A stretch of DNA of 64,000 bases, taken from Tindallia sp. MSAO_Bac2 (GTDB lineage: Bacteria; Bacillota; Clostridia; Peptostreptococcales; Tindalliaceae). The position numbers and the translations under genes are program-made. Every line of letters starts with the position of its first letter. Position 1 is the stretch's first letter. The notes beneath the pieces are model-generated. The model saw only the letters and a program-made list of their open reading frames with translations. It ran no database searches and was not told the DNA's origin. Positions 9,218 through 18,192 of this stretch are shown here, in pieces. The stretch lies in contig QYZZ01000019.1 of the NCBI GenBank assembly GCA_003838145.1, forward strand, positions 1-64,000. Reading direction: 5' to 3'.

Positions 9218-10483
9218 TCAACGATCCAGTTCCTGGGTAATTTTTAAGGTGTCCGGATGTTGTTGAAGCAAGTCCAGCACCTCAATGAGCTTGGTAATAT
9301 ATTCCCTGACGGAAAAATCAGCGTTGGAAGTCGCTTTTTTCAGCTCGAAAAGCGTCCAATTCCGGATAGACTCATTGCTGGTATCAGGGGTAAAATCAAA
9401 GGCTTTTTCGTAAATAGCTATTACCCGATCTGTCAGATGCTGAAGACCCTCTTTTTTAAACGGATTCAGCGTGATGACCGGCTGGCGCATATCCTGCGCT
9501 TCTCCGGGAACACGTACTCGTTCAATGGAGCGCCCAAGTCGCTGATTTAACGCCTCATGGGTGACAATGCCCCTTTCTGAATCGTCAAACAGCTCGGGAG
9601 TGCCGGCAAAGACAAAAAGGCAATGAGGCAATTTGCCACCATAGGACTGGTCGATGAGATAGCGCAAATTATCATAGGAAACCTGACGCAGGTCTGAGCG
9701 TTCATGCATTATATATTCCAGTTCATCCACCAGAATCACCAGTCCTTTATAGCCCAGCAGATAAACCAATCGGCTAAAGGCTCGAAGAAAATCCACGGCG
9801 TTGTGCTTGTCAATATGGCCGATGACATCAAACTGAGACTTTAATCTGCTGGGAACATTTTTTTCTCCTGTGAGCCAGGATACAATTGCCTGAGAAAGTT
9901 CTTTGTTCTGGTTGATGCGAGCTCTTATGTAAGCTGTGAAAGCCCGGGCAAAAGTGCTGTTGTAATGATTCAGCTCATGCATCAGCATCACGATCTCGTT
10001 GGATACTTTTTCGTGATTGCTTTCTTTCCGTTTTTGAGTAATCCAAAGATCAAAAATATTCTCAAAGCTGCTATGCATGCCTTCTATCCGTTTAATAGAC
10101 AGATGATGCATAATGCTGTAGTAAATGCTTTCAAAATTATAAAACCGGGTATGATGTCCAGCCTGAATATCGGAAGTGATAAAACCGTTCTTCAGAGCTT
10201 GCTGCTTAAAAGACTTCAGCATAAAAGACTTTCCGCTGCCGTAAGGCCCCCTTAAAAATTTCACAAAGCTTTCATTTCGTTTCATACCATTCAGACAGCG
10301 GTAGAATTCTTCCGTTACAGCTCCCCGTCCAACAGATAAATATGAAAGATCCTGATCCGGAACAACTCCGTTTTTAAGTGCGTGGATATGCTGCTGGCAC
10401 TGTTCTGTTGATAGCTTCATCCTTTGCTCATCCCCATTCTGCCTATTGATAATATATTCAGAATACCACTCAGATCGATTCAT
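9218..10483 (-). CDS. Orphan BrxD-like (DUF2791) P-loop ATPase
   Basis: A 421-residue AAA/STAND-like ATPase with Walker A GPYGSGKSFML, Walker B VILVDELEYI and a sensor-like strand FVFAGTPELF. The N-terminal ALKNGVVP and SVGRG segments and the overall layout match the DUF2791/BrxD family, known mainly from BREX phage-defence islands. No BrxA/B/C, PglX methylase, PglZ or helicase gene is nearby, so this is not a BREX locus. Neighbours are a chemoreceptor (tail-to-tail, 2 bases apart) and a divergent DUF21 gene. The start is uncertain: ATG 10483 has a weak ribosome binding site and ATG 10420 is an alternative. The function is unknown. Confidence 0.75.
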   Translation of the reverse strand: MNRSEWYSEYIINRQNGDEQRMKLSTEQCQQHIHALKNGVVPDQDLSYLSVGRGAVTEEFYRCLNGMKRNESFVKFLRGPYGSGKSFMLKSFKQQALKNGFITSDIQAGHHTRFYNFESIYYSIMHHLSIKRIEGMHSSFENIFDLWITQKRKESNHEKVSNEIVMLMHELNHYNSTFARAFTAYIRARINQNKELSQAIVSWLTGEKNVPSRLKSQFDVIGHIDKHNAVDFLRAFSRLVYLLGYKGLVILVDELEYIMHERSDLRQVSYDNLRYLIDQSYGGKLPHCLFVFAGTPELFDDSERGIVTHEALNQRLGRSIERVRVPGEAQDMRQPVITLNPFKKEGLQHLTDRVIAIYEKAFDFTPDTSNESIRNWTLFELKKATSNADFSVREYITKLIEVLDLLQQHPDTLKITQELDR

Positions 10484-10566
10484 TTCAACTGCTCATCTTA
10501 TATGTTTTTTAAAGCGAATTCAGGGTATTTGTTCCAACCTACAAAGTTAGATGATAGGAGGCGTTC

Positions 10567-11616
10567 ATGGTGACGCTAATTATATGGCTTGGAATCATAT
10601 TATGTTTATCTCAGTCCGCCATGTTGTCGGGGCTTAATCTTGCTTTTTTCAGTGTCAGTAAATTAAAGCTGGAACTGGAAGCGGAAAAAGGGAACAGAAA
10701 CGCTCAAAAAGTAATGGAACTTCGAAAAGATGCTAACTTTTTGCTTGTAACAATCCTTTGGGCAAATGTAGCTGTGAACGTTCTGCTGGCCCTGTTGTCA
10801 GGATCTGTCCTGACTGGAGTGGCAGCGTTTTTGTTCTCTACAGTGGTTATCACTATCATAGGGGAGATCATACCCCAGGCATATTTCTCCCGCCATGCTA
10901 TTCTGGTGGCGTCCAGGTTAGCTCCAATCCTTAGAGGATATCAGCTATTACTATATCCGGTGGCTAAGCCAACAGCTCTGCTATTGGATTACTGGCTGGG
11001 AGAGGAAGCCATCGCCTATTATCGGGAGCGGGATCTTCGGGAACTAATAAAATTACATATGAAATCCTCTGAAACTGAAATCGACAGGTCCGAAGGAAAA
11101 GGAGCCCTAAACTTTCTGGCGTTGGATGATCTGCCGATGAAGGCTGAAGGCGAACCCATAGATCCTTTAAGTATTTTGAAACTGCCCTTTAAAAATGGGA
11201 AACCAGTCTTTCCGGACGAAGATGATGCGGCGGAAATGGAACAGTGGGTTCAAGCCGTACTGGCATCCGGGAAAAAATGGGTGATTCTGACGGATGAAAC
11301 AGAACAGCCGCAACTCGTAATGAACGCAGACAAATATCTTCGGGAGGTAACCCTCAGACCGGAAATGGCTAATCCACTTCGTCATTGTCACCGGCCAATT
11401 TTGGTGCAGGATGACGACACACCCTTGGGTCAGGTCATGCCGCGGTTTCGTGTGAAAGCTGAACATAGTGAAGATGACGTTATTGACGAAGATATTATTC
11501 TTTTATGGGGAGAGCACAAAAAGATCATTACCGGATCAGACTTGCTGGGAAGACTGATGAGAGGAATTGTACAGACGACTAGGGGAAATACCGGGAAATT
11601 CAATAATGGCGGATAA
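10567..11616 (+). CDS. DUF21/CNNM-type membrane protein
   Basis: A 349-residue protein. The first ~150 residues hold three to four membrane segments with GEIIPQAYFSRHA, typical of the DUF21 transmembrane domain of CNNM/CorC proteins, which are linked to Mg2+ and other divalent cation transport. The remaining ~200 residues are soluble. They occupy the position of the usual CBS-pair, but I do not see clear CBS motifs. Ribosome binding site TAGGAGG precedes the ATG. It is divergent from the BrxD-like ATPase with an 83-bp gap. It ends 3 bases before the stop of the convergent reductase gene. The membrane assignment is firm; the transported ion is not known. Confidence 0.72.
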   Translation: MVTLIIWLGIILCLSQSAMLSGLNLAFFSVSKLKLELEAEKGNRNAQKVMELRKDANFLLVTILWANVAVNVLLALLSGSVLTGVAAFLFSTVVITIIGEIIPQAYFSRHAILVASRLAPILRGYQLLLYPVAKPTALLLDYWLGEEAIAYYRERDLRELIKLHMKSSETEIDRSEGKGALNFLALDDLPMKAEGEPIDPLSILKLPFKNGKPVFPDEDDAAEMEQWVQAVLASGKKWVILTDETEQPQLVMNADKYLREVTLRPEMANPLRHCHRPILVQDDDTPLGQVMPRFRVKAEHSEDDVIDEDIILLWGEHKKIITGSDLLGRLMRGIVQTTRGNTGKFNNGG

Positions 11617-11619
11617 TAG

Positions 11620-12561
11620 TTAAAAAGGTTCCCTTTTAACTTGCTTTTCTTTTGCCTTGATTAGTGCCACCATGACTTTGTTGTATGGAGTCGAAACACC
11701 GACTTCTTTTCCTTTTTTAATAATTGCTCCGTTAATATAATCAACTTCGGTTCTTCTTCCTTTAATAAGATCCTGAAGCATCGAAGATTTGTTATCTCCC
11801 GTCGCTTCTGCAATCGATTTAACATGTTCCAGGGGGTTTTGGCAGGTAAGTTGTATTTTTGCCTGAGATGAAACATTTCCAGCTTCCGCCACCAGGTATT
11901 TCATTAGCATCTGAGTTTCTTCCATTTCAAGCAGCTTCCCGTTTTCGATGTTCAAAAGTGCTGTCAATGCATTAATGCCAACATTTACCATCAGCTTGTC
12001 CCATAAAAGCGTTTGGATATTGTCATTTATTTCTACTTCGATTCCTGCTTTTGCAAATTTTTCTGCCAGCCATCTTTCTCTTGTCCTGTTTTGGCCATCG
12101 ATACGCCCCATGACTGTTTTCCCTTTTCCGGCATGAATGATTTGCCCGGGTTGCTTAACGTTGGCACCGTGAGAAGTAGTCCCTCCCATAATCTGCTCAG
12201 AGGGGATGTATTGTTGCAGAATTTCCACATTGCCCACCCCATTTTGCAACGTGAGGATGCGAGTTTGTTCATTCACCAGATGCAAACAACTTTCGATAGC
12301 TTCGGCAGTTTGATAGGATTTGACAAAAACAATGATTAAATCTTTCATTTCTTTGAGTAGACGGGGATCTGCAATAGCTGGAATAAATATGTTATGGTGC
12401 TTATTTCCATCAATGATGGTCAAACCGTTCCTGTTAATTTCATCCACGTGTTGCTGCCAGATGTCAACCAGCTCAACTGAATAGCCGGCGTTTGCCAGAT
12501 AATAGCCATAAAGAGAACCCATCGCACCAGCGCCGATAATAGCAACTTTCAATTTATTCAT
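11620..12561 (-). CDS. 2-dehydropantoate 2-reductase family (PanE/ApbA)
   Basis: A 313-residue NAD(P)-dependent reductase. The N-terminal Rossmann fold begins KVAIIGAGAMGSLYGYYL. The catalytic-domain signature includes TLQNGVGN, and LLWDKLMVNVGINALTALL matches the ketopantoate reductase C-domain (Lys and Asn of the active site). Family members reduce 2-oxo acids to 2-hydroxy acids, classically ketopantoate to D-pantoate in pantothenate synthesis. The start at 12561 is preferred over the long ORF start; a TTG at 12552 with better AAGGA spacing is also possible. It lies just downstream of frdB on the same strand, separated by a GGGGAC palindrome. No panC or panD is nearby, so a different 2-oxo acid substrate is possible. 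Confidence 0.82.
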   Translation of the reverse strand: MNKLKVAIIGAGAMGSLYGYYLANAGYSVELVDIWQQHVDEINRNGLTIIDGNKHHNIFIPAIADPRLLKEMKDLIIVFVKSYQTAEAIESCLHLVNEQTRILTLQNGVGNVEILQQYIPSEQIMGGTTSHGANVKQPGQIIHAGKGKTVMGRIDGQNRTRERWLAEKFAKAGIEVEINDNIQTLLWDKLMVNVGINALTALLNIENGKLLEMEETQMLMKYLVAEAGNVSSQAKIQLTCQNPLEHVKSIAEATGDNKSSMLQDLIKGRRTEVDYINGAIIKKGKEVGVSTPYNKVMVALIKAKEKQVKREPF

Positions 12562-12580
12562 TCCTTTCTTCAATGTTATG

Positions 12581-12603
12581 ACCGCGGGGACAGTCCCCGT
12601 GGT
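12581..12603. repeat. GGGGAC-GTCCCC palindromic repeat (copy 1)
   Basis: GGGGACAGTCCCC with extended arms (ACCGC before, GTGGT after) lies between the frdB stop and the reductase start. Similar units occur near 20.87, 21.51 and 24.13 kb. It could act as a weak terminator or RNA-processing hairpin between the two genes. Confidence 0.65.
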
Positions 12604-13256
12604 CACTTTGCGTTTGTCGCAAGCCGCTGGATAGCTTCCTGCAGGCGAATGCCATTTGGACAAATGCATTTTTGGCAGTCTATACATTCCTGAAGGCCTA
12701 TATCTTTTGCCTGTTCAGTTCGGTTCATCTCATCTCGTGGATCCAGGTGCAGCTGGCACAGCTTAACCAAGGCGTATGGTCCTGCAAATTCTGCGGAATC
12801 AGGGCTGATTTTGTGACAGGAAGCATTGCAGCACAAACATTCCAGACAATGCATCAGATTCATGTGCAGAGAATCCTCGTCAATGGGTCCAAGGGGATCT
12901 GTATCCTGTCCGATGACGAAGAGGCGTAGATGATGCAGGCTGTTCATGTATGTGGATCTGTCTACTGTTAGCCCTCTGAGAGGAATAAGGGATTCTAATG
13001 GAGCAACCTGCTCCACATTTTCCAGCATTACCTTACAGGCAAGCCTTGGCTTTCCGTTAGCCATTACAGCGCAAAGACCACAGCGGTTATAGCGGCATCC
13101 GTAGCGAAAAGTGATGTCCGGGTCCAGATGGTTGTAAATATATTCCAGTGCGTCCAGCAGTGTGGTGCCTGGAGGGCTGGGAACCTGATACTCGCGGGTC
13201 TCATAAGTCCGGGATGTAGGTAGATAATGTGTGACATTGACTTTTCTATGGTTCAT
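12603..13256 (-). CDS. frdB: Succinate dehydrogenase/fumarate reductase iron-sulfur subunit
   Basis: A 217-residue iron-sulfur protein. The N-terminal plant-type ferredoxin domain carries FRYGCRYNRCGLCAVMANG for a [2Fe-2S] cluster. The C-terminal domain carries CLECLCCNASCH and CIDCQKCICPNG, the cysteine motifs for the [4Fe-4S] and third clusters. It relays electrons to or from the flavoprotein subunit. The start at 13256 has GGGAGG upstream and forms an ATGA overlap with the flavoprotein stop, a sign of translational coupling. The longer ORF start at 13307 is rejected. No membrane-anchor (FrdC/FrdD) gene follows; a PanE-like gene does. Confidence 0.9.
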   Translation of the reverse strand: MNHRKVNVTHYLPTSRTYETREYQVPSPPGTTLLDALEYIYNHLDPDITFRYGCRYNRCGLCAVMANGKPRLACKVMLENVEQVAPLESLIPLRGLTVDRSTYMNSLHHLRLFVIGQDTDPLGPIDEDSLHMNLMHCLECLCCNASCHKISPDSAEFAGPYALVKLCQLHLDPRDEMNRTEQAKDIGLQECIDCQKCICPNGIRLQEAIQRLATNAK

Positions 13257-14917
13257 TTTGGAACCTCCCTTAACAGATGGGCCAACTTGCCATTTGAATC
13301 TTTCCAAAGAAGTGTATTCTTTTCCCAGTTTGCGCCTCCCTTTTCAGGAAAATCTGAACGAATATGGGCACCTCGGGATTCTTCCCGCAGCAAAGCAGCA
13401 TTCAGTACCAATTCAGCAGCTTCCAGCATGAAATGCAGTTCTATAGCATCCCGCAAAGCTGAATTATAAACCTTTTCATTGGAGATGCGTAAATCCTGTG
13501 CCTCTTTTTTCAGCTCCTTAACAGCTTTTAATGCTTTAAACAATCCTTCCCGGCTGCGCATCAGACCCGCATGTTGCCACATCAGTTTCTGCAACCTTTG
13601 ACAAAGAAGAACGGGCCGGTTTTTTCCGTCGGAGTCTATCAGGGGTGACTGTCTTTTTTCGAGGTTAGTTTTCTGCCGGACTTGATTTCTTTTCGCATAG
13701 GAAGCGGCTGCCTGGCCGGCCCGAAGCCCAAACACCAGAATTTCTGTCAGCGCAACAGAACCAAGCCGGTTTCCACCATTGACACCACCCATTACTTCGC
13801 CGGCAGCAAAGAGATTGGGGATGTGAGAAGTGGTGTTATTATCAACGTGAACGCCTCCCATAAAGAAGTGAACTGTTGGCAGCACGCTCCAGGGCTCTTC
13901 CCAGTTGTATGCTTTCTTTCCATAGGCCGTCAGGACGGTGGCGGTGATTCCTGTTGCCATGATCTGATCCCGGTGTTGTGAACCTTTGGGATGATAGAGA
14001 TTTGGCTCCATGTCCAGTAAGAGACCTCCATCCCGGGTTGTCCGACCCTCCTGAATGGGAGAAGCCATGGCGCGTACCACTTCTGCCCGGCCCAGCCGGT
14101 TCATGCCTTCTTCCAGCACCACGTTCCCCTGGCCGTCCAAAACACGCCCTGCCGGACCGGTGACAAAAGGCTCGCCGCAGATGAGACCACGATAGGCAGA
14201 TGGATGAGTAATGCCAAAGGGAATGGCCTGAATTTGCTCCATATCCATCAGCTTTGCGCCGGCATGGTAAGCCAGGACATACCCATCGCCACAGGAGCCC
14301 CGGTTATTGGTGGTTTGCGGGTAGAACAGCCAGCCTCCTCCACCTGTAGCTAAAACAACTGCGGAGGCAGCAAGTTCGTATTCAAGTGAAGTGGCAAGGT
14401 CCAACACCCGAACTCCGTACACTCTGTCCTTTTCCTTCAGGATGGAAAGCGCAGCGGTGTCTTCGATTCGATGGATATTGTATTTTTCCGTGGCTGACCG
14501 CAGCGCTTGCCCCATGCCAATTCCGCTTCCTGAACTGCGCAGAGTACGGGGATGAGTATGGCCTCCGGCCCTGGAGATCACATCACCGGAAAGCTGACCA
14601 TCCTTGTTTCGGATAAAGGTATGGCCAAATTTTTCCAGAAAAGCCATTGCTTTCCGGCTGTCATCCACCAGAGTTTCCACCAGTTGACGGTTGGACAGTC
14701 CTTCACCGGATTTCATAATATCTTCAATAAAATGCTGGCGGGAGTCTTGGTCTATATCCGCACAGGCCGCCATTCCCACAGACATTCGTGTATTTCCGTA
14801 GCCTACAGGTTCCTTGCAAAGGATGGCTGTACGTGCTCCTGCCTCGGCAGCTGCAGCAGCGGCCATAACTCCGGCACCACCACCGCCAATGACGATTACA
14901 TCATAAACGTTATCCAT
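13253..14917 (-). CDS. frdA: Fumarate reductase/succinate dehydrogenase flavoprotein subunit
   Basis: A 554-residue FAD protein. The Rossmann motif VIVIGGGGAGVMAAAAAAEAG lies at the N-terminus. The catalytic region shows RSSGSGIGMGQAL, HFFMGGVHVD and AGEVMGGVNGGNRLGSVALTEI, as in the fumarate reductase/succinate dehydrogenase family. Conserved His and Arg residues of substrate binding appear present. AAGGAG precedes the ATG. It overlaps frdB by 4 bases (ATGA). A strong sigma-A promoter lies upstream. L-aspartate oxidase is unlikely because an FrdB partner is encoded directly downstream. The physiological electron donor is unclear because no cytochrome b subunit is present in the window. Confidence 0.88.
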   Translation of the reverse strand: MDNVYDVIVIGGGGAGVMAAAAAAEAGARTAILCKEPVGYGNTRMSVGMAACADIDQDSRQHFIEDIMKSGEGLSNRQLVETLVDDSRKAMAFLEKFGHTFIRNKDGQLSGDVISRAGGHTHPRTLRSSGSGIGMGQALRSATEKYNIHRIEDTAALSILKEKDRVYGVRVLDLATSLEYELAASAVVLATGGGGWLFYPQTTNNRGSCGDGYVLAYHAGAKLMDMEQIQAIPFGITHPSAYRGLICGEPFVTGPAGRVLDGQGNVVLEEGMNRLGRAEVVRAMASPIQEGRTTRDGGLLLDMEPNLYHPKGSQHRDQIMATGITATVLTAYGKKAYNWEEPWSVLPTVHFFMGGVHVDNNTTSHIPNLFAAGEVMGGVNGGNRLGSVALTEILVFGLRAGQAAASYAKRNQVRQKTNLEKRQSPLIDSDGKNRPVLLCQRLQKLMWQHAGLMRSREGLFKALKAVKELKKEAQDLRISNEKVYNSALRDAIELHFMLEAAELVLNAALLREESRGAHIRSDFPEKGGANWEKNTLLWKDSNGKLAHLLREVPK

Positions 14918-14950
14918 ATCAACGGCTCCTTAAGTTTGTATTTATCCGTC

Positions 14951-14979
14951 ATTATAGTCGTGATGAATATAACTGTCAA
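14951..14979 (-). promoter_or_regulatory. Promoter of the frdAB-reductase operon
   Basis: On the minus strand, TTGACA (14979-14974), a 17-base spacer and a perfect TATAAT (14956-14951) precede frdA by about 35 bases. This is one of the best sigma-A matches in the window. Confidence 0.9.
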
Positions 14980-15152
14980 GAAGAGCAGTGCAAGGGCAGT
15001 GCAGCCATAACACTAATTGATAAAAATCCGGTTGAATTAATGGTTAAACCGTGTCAGAATTAAGTATATCAGGAACTGAGTACAAGAAAATGTTGCTGTC
15101 TGCTAAAGAACAGTAAGAAGGCAAAAATAATGGACAGATAAGGATGTGGACG

Positions 15153-15950
15153 ATGAAGTACAGAATGATAGTATCTGATGTGGATGGAACCTTGTTTGAA
15201 TCCGGCAATAAGTTGAATGATTCTACCATTGAACTGGTGGAGATGTACCAAAAATCAGGTGGTATTTTCACACTGGCGACGGGGCGCATGAAAAAAGCCA
15301 TCGATCCGTTTATTGAGCAGCTTAAAATAAGGGCTCCGGTTATTGTATATAATGGAGCACAGTTGGCAAACCCTCATAATCAGCAATTAATACAAGGGTT
15401 TACAGTGGAACGGGAATTGGCGCAGTTGGTCGTCAAAAAGCTGGATGGATTCCGGATTGATCCGATTATTCATGTGAATCAGCAACCATTCGTTTTGAAA
15501 ATAACGGATGCCATTAAAGAACACACAATAAAAGACGGGATTCAGTGTCAGGTGACTAATGAGGTGGAATCGCTGCTTCTGAATGCGCCCACAAAATTTT
15601 TGCTGATCGGTGATCCGGAAGAACTTCTAAGGTATCTGAAGGTACTGGAAGAAAGCTGGCAACAATCATTTCATTATGTGTTTTCTGACTGGAATTATCT
15701 GGAAATACTGCCTCAGAATGCCTCTAAAGGAAATGCGCTGAAGCTGCTTTCTCAGCATATGGAGATTCCGACGGAACAGATCGCTGTGGTGGGTGACGAG
15801 AGAAATGATATAACTATGGTAAAGGAAGCAGGCTTTGGCGCAGCGGTAGCCAACGCCAACGAAGCGCTAAAAAGTCAGGCTGACTATATTACTGCCGGAG
15901 CCTACCACTACGGCCTGGAAGAGGTTATTAAAAAAGTTATGCAGGGCTAA
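15153..15950 (+). CDS. Cof-type HAD-IIB family phosphatase
   Basis: A 265-residue haloacid-dehalogenase-type hydrolase. Motif I is VSDVDGTLFESG (nucleophile Asp), motif II is LATGRM, motif III includes the Lys of NASKGNAL, and motif IV is VVGDERNDITMVKEAG. The cap between motifs II and III is of the Cof type. Family members dephosphorylate sugar phosphates, flavin mononucleotide and similar small molecules in the cytoplasm. The ATG at 15153 has AAGGA 8 bases upstream; the ORF-track start at 15144 overlaps it. The substrate cannot be told from the sequence. Confidence 0.9.
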   Translation: MKYRMIVSDVDGTLFESGNKLNDSTIELVEMYQKSGGIFTLATGRMKKAIDPFIEQLKIRAPVIVYNGAQLANPHNQQLIQGFTVERELAQLVVKKLDGFRIDPIIHVNQQPFVLKITDAIKEHTIKDGIQCQVTNEVESLLLNAPTKFLLIGDPEELLRYLKVLEESWQQSFHYVFSDWNYLEILPQNASKGNALKLLSQHMEIPTEQIAVVGDERNDITMVKEAGFGAAVANANEALKSQADYITAGAYHYGLEEVIKKVMQG

Positions 15951-16051
15951 TGAAAGAACCCATCTCTGCGGTTTATTGTTTAAGTCAACTATCCAAAAGG
16001 GTATTATTGGTGTTAAGTGATGGTATAATCAGTCAAACAAGGAGGATATTT

Positions 16052-16558
16052 ATGGAACTCAAAGAAGCTATTAAGCTGAGACGAAGTGCACGTACATTTG
16101 AAACCAAACCTGTGGAACGGGAAAAAGTGGAAGAAATACTAAGAGCCGCCATGCAGGCACCATCAGCCCACAACCAGCAGCCCTGGGAATTTCTGGTGGT
16201 GGAGGATGCTAATAAAATTAAGGAACTTTCTCAGCTACACCAGTACACTGCTCCGTTGGCTGGAGCGCCTGTAGCCATTGTGGTGTTGATGAACCGGAAA
16301 AGGCTGAAAGTGGAAGCCTTTTGGCAGCAGGATATATCAGCAGCGGTACAGAATATGATGCTGCAGGCAGTGGATTTAGGTCTGGGCACCCTTTGGATGG
16401 GTGTGGCTCCGAAGGAAGAATACATGACCAAGGTAAAGGAAATGTGCCAGTTGCCGGAGGAAGTAGAAGCCTTTGGATTGTTTGCGGTGGGGTATACTGA
16501 AAAAAACCGGTTTAAGGACCGGTTTGATGAATCCAGAATACACTGGGGATCCTATTGA
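16052..16558 (+). CDS. Nitroreductase family FMN protein
   Basis: A 168-residue short nitroreductase. FMN-binding residues of the family are visible in LRRSARTFETKP near the N-terminus, APSAHNQQPWEF, and the LGLGTLWMGVAP segment. Such enzymes use NAD(P)H to reduce nitro compounds, quinones or flavins. AAGGAGG sits 6 bases before ATG 16052, so the ORF-track start at 15950 is rejected. A TATAAT at 16024-16029 may be its -10 element. A terminator hairpin follows at 16593. Whether it is paired in function with the flavin-binding gene downstream is not known. Confidence 0.88.
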   Translation: MELKEAIKLRRSARTFETKPVEREKVEEILRAAMQAPSAHNQQPWEFLVVEDANKIKELSQLHQYTAPLAGAPVAIVVLMNRKRLKVEAFWQQDISAAVQNMMLQAVDLGLGTLWMGVAPKEEYMTKVKEMCQLPEEVEAFGLFAVGYTEKNRFKDRFDESRIHWGSY

Positions 16559-16592
16559 ATTTATTTCTTTATAAATTGACTTTTAACGTTTG

Positions 16593-16622
16593 AGGTCTGT
16601 CTACTTTTGCCAGACCTTTTTT
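16593..16622 (+). terminator. Rho-independent terminator after the nitroreductase gene
   Basis: AGGTCTG and CAGACCT form a 7-bp stem with an 11-base loop, followed by a T-run (TTTTTT). Confidence 0.82.
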
Positions 16623-16669
16623 ATAAAATACATTCGCGGGATAATAACCAATCAGGGAGGAATCTATTG

Positions 16670-17155
16670 ATGGAACCATACCATATGACAAGGAAAGAAC
16701 GGCAAATCCATGATCTTCAGACTCAAAAAGACATATTGAAAAATGGAAAGTTCACCACGCTGGGCCTTTGCAGAAATAATGAACCTTATGTGGTGACCCT
16801 CAGTTACGGCTATGATGAAACGGATCATGCTCTCTATTTTCATGCCGCCAACAAAGGTTTGAAGCTGGATTTTATCCGAGAGAATCAGGAGGTTTGCGGC
16901 ACCATTATTGAAGACCTGGGCTACCTGAAGGATGAGTGTGCCCACGCTTACCGATCACTGGTATACAGAGGAAAAATATCCATTTTAAAAGATTTAAAGG
17001 AAAAGAAAGAAGCGATGGAAGTTCTGTTTCATCACTTGGAAGAAGATCCGGATCCCATCCGGGACCGCACCTTAAAAAATGATGCTGCCTATAACCGGGT
17101 GACTATGATTAAAATTGAAATTCAGCAGATGTCCGGAAAAGAAGGCTATGATTAA
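16670..17155 (+). CDS. NimA-like pyridoxamine 5'-phosphate oxidase family protein
   Basis: A 161-residue split-barrel flavin-binding protein. FTTLGLCRNNEPYVVTLSYGYD, ALYFHAANKGLKLDFI and CGTIIED match the NimA/PNPOx-like family. Members bind FMN or another cofactor and include 5-nitroimidazole reductases, but most have unknown roles. GGGAGG precedes both TTG 16667 and ATG 16670; I take the ATG, and reject the ORF-track start at 16607 because it runs into the terminator. The nitroreductase gene upstream makes detoxification or redox housekeeping plausible (inference). Confidence 0.82.
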   Translation: MEPYHMTRKERQIHDLQTQKDILKNGKFTTLGLCRNNEPYVVTLSYGYDETDHALYFHAANKGLKLDFIRENQEVCGTIIEDLGYLKDECAHAYRSLVYRGKISILKDLKEKKEAMEVLFHHLEEDPDPIRDRTLKNDAAYNRVTMIKIEIQQMSGKEGYD

Positions 17156-17295
17156 TCAAGGATAAGATGATTTTGGGGCAAAATATTTAGAAAATTCAAA
17201 AATAATCATGGTAAACTAATTTATCACATGGTACAATAGATTATTCGCTGGCTAAAATAATCATCTATTACAACAAATTATCCTGGAGGGAAAAC

Positions 17296-18192
17296 ATGAA
17301 TAATCACTCGGAACCCACGCATAACAGTCGCACTATACCAAGAGGTCTGCTGGTCGCCATTGGTGGAAATGAAGACAAGAAACATGACCAGCAGATTCTT
17401 TCCACCATACCAGCATTAATAAATAAACAGAAAAAAATCATTGAAATCATCACAACAGCCACTCAGCATCCAGAAGAAGCCGGAAAGGAGTATTGCAAGG
17501 TTTTCACTCAGAATGGGGATCATGTTATCGGATTAATGCACATAACAACGCGGGAACAGGCAGCAGACGATACTTTTGTCGAGCGAATCAATGCGGCAGA
17601 TGTTATATTTTTTACCGGTGGAGATCAGTTGCGTATTACCAGTGTTTTGGGTGGGTCCCTCATTGAAAAAGAAATAATCAGGAAGTATCAGGAGGAATTT
17701 TGTATTATTGCCGGAACCAGCGCCGGTGCCAGTGCCATGTCTAAAACCATGATATGTGGGGGGGACAGTAGTGAAGCGCTGAAGAAAGGTACGATCAATG
17801 TTTCTACGGGTATCGGACTGATTGACAATGCCATTATTGACACACATTTTGTCGAGCGTGGTCGGTTTAGTCGGTTGATGCAGATTGTCAGTATGAATCC
17901 AAGCAATATTGGAATTGGTCTGGGAGAAGATTCTGGCATTGTCATCGAAGGAGGCTGTATCATTAAAGCCATAGGCAGTGGAATCACTGTGATTCTGGAC
18001 GGAAAACACCTTAAATACACTAACGTTGCCAATATCAGTTCGGATGAAGCCATCGCCATTGAAAACATTGTGCTTCACACCATTGTGAATGGCTATGGGT
18101 ATGACCTGTGTGAAAAAAAATACCTGAAACCGGAGGACCTTAAAGAAATGAACCCGGTTGGAAGCGAGGATAATGATCATGAAAATCATTGA
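17296..18192 (+). CDS. cphB: Cyanophycinase
   Basis: A 298-residue serine peptidase of the S51 type. It has LLVAIGGNEDK at the N-terminus, FFTGGDQLRIT, and the nucleophile Ser in IAGTSAGASAMS. Cyanophycinase cuts the storage polymer multi-L-arginyl-poly-L-aspartate into beta-Asp-Arg dipeptides. TGGAGGG lies 7 bases upstream of the ATG. The 3' end overlaps the cyanophycin synthetase start by 14 bases, so the two are one operon. There is no signal peptide, so it acts in the cytoplasm. Confidence 0.93.
   Translation: MNNHSEPTHNSRTIPRGLLVAIGGNEDKKHDQQILSTIPALINKQKKIIEIITTATQHPEEAGKEYCKVFTQNGDHVIGLMHITTREQAADDTFVERINAADVIFFTGGDQLRITSVLGGSLIEKEIIRKYQEEFCIIAGTSAGASAMSKTMICGGDSSEALKKGTINVSTGIGLIDNAIIDTHFVERGRFSRLMQIVSMNPSNIGIGLGEDSGIVIEGGCIIKAIGSGITVILDGKHLKYTNVANISSDEAIAIENIVLHTIVNGYGYDLCEKKYLKPEDLKEMNPVGSEDNDHENH

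Noticed and set aside
9218-10483. Complete BREX defence island
   Set aside because: None of the other BREX components is encoded in the neighbouring genes.
13253-14917. L-aspartate oxidase (NadB)
   Set aside because: An FrdB iron-sulfur gene is translationally coupled to it and no nadA or nadC is present.
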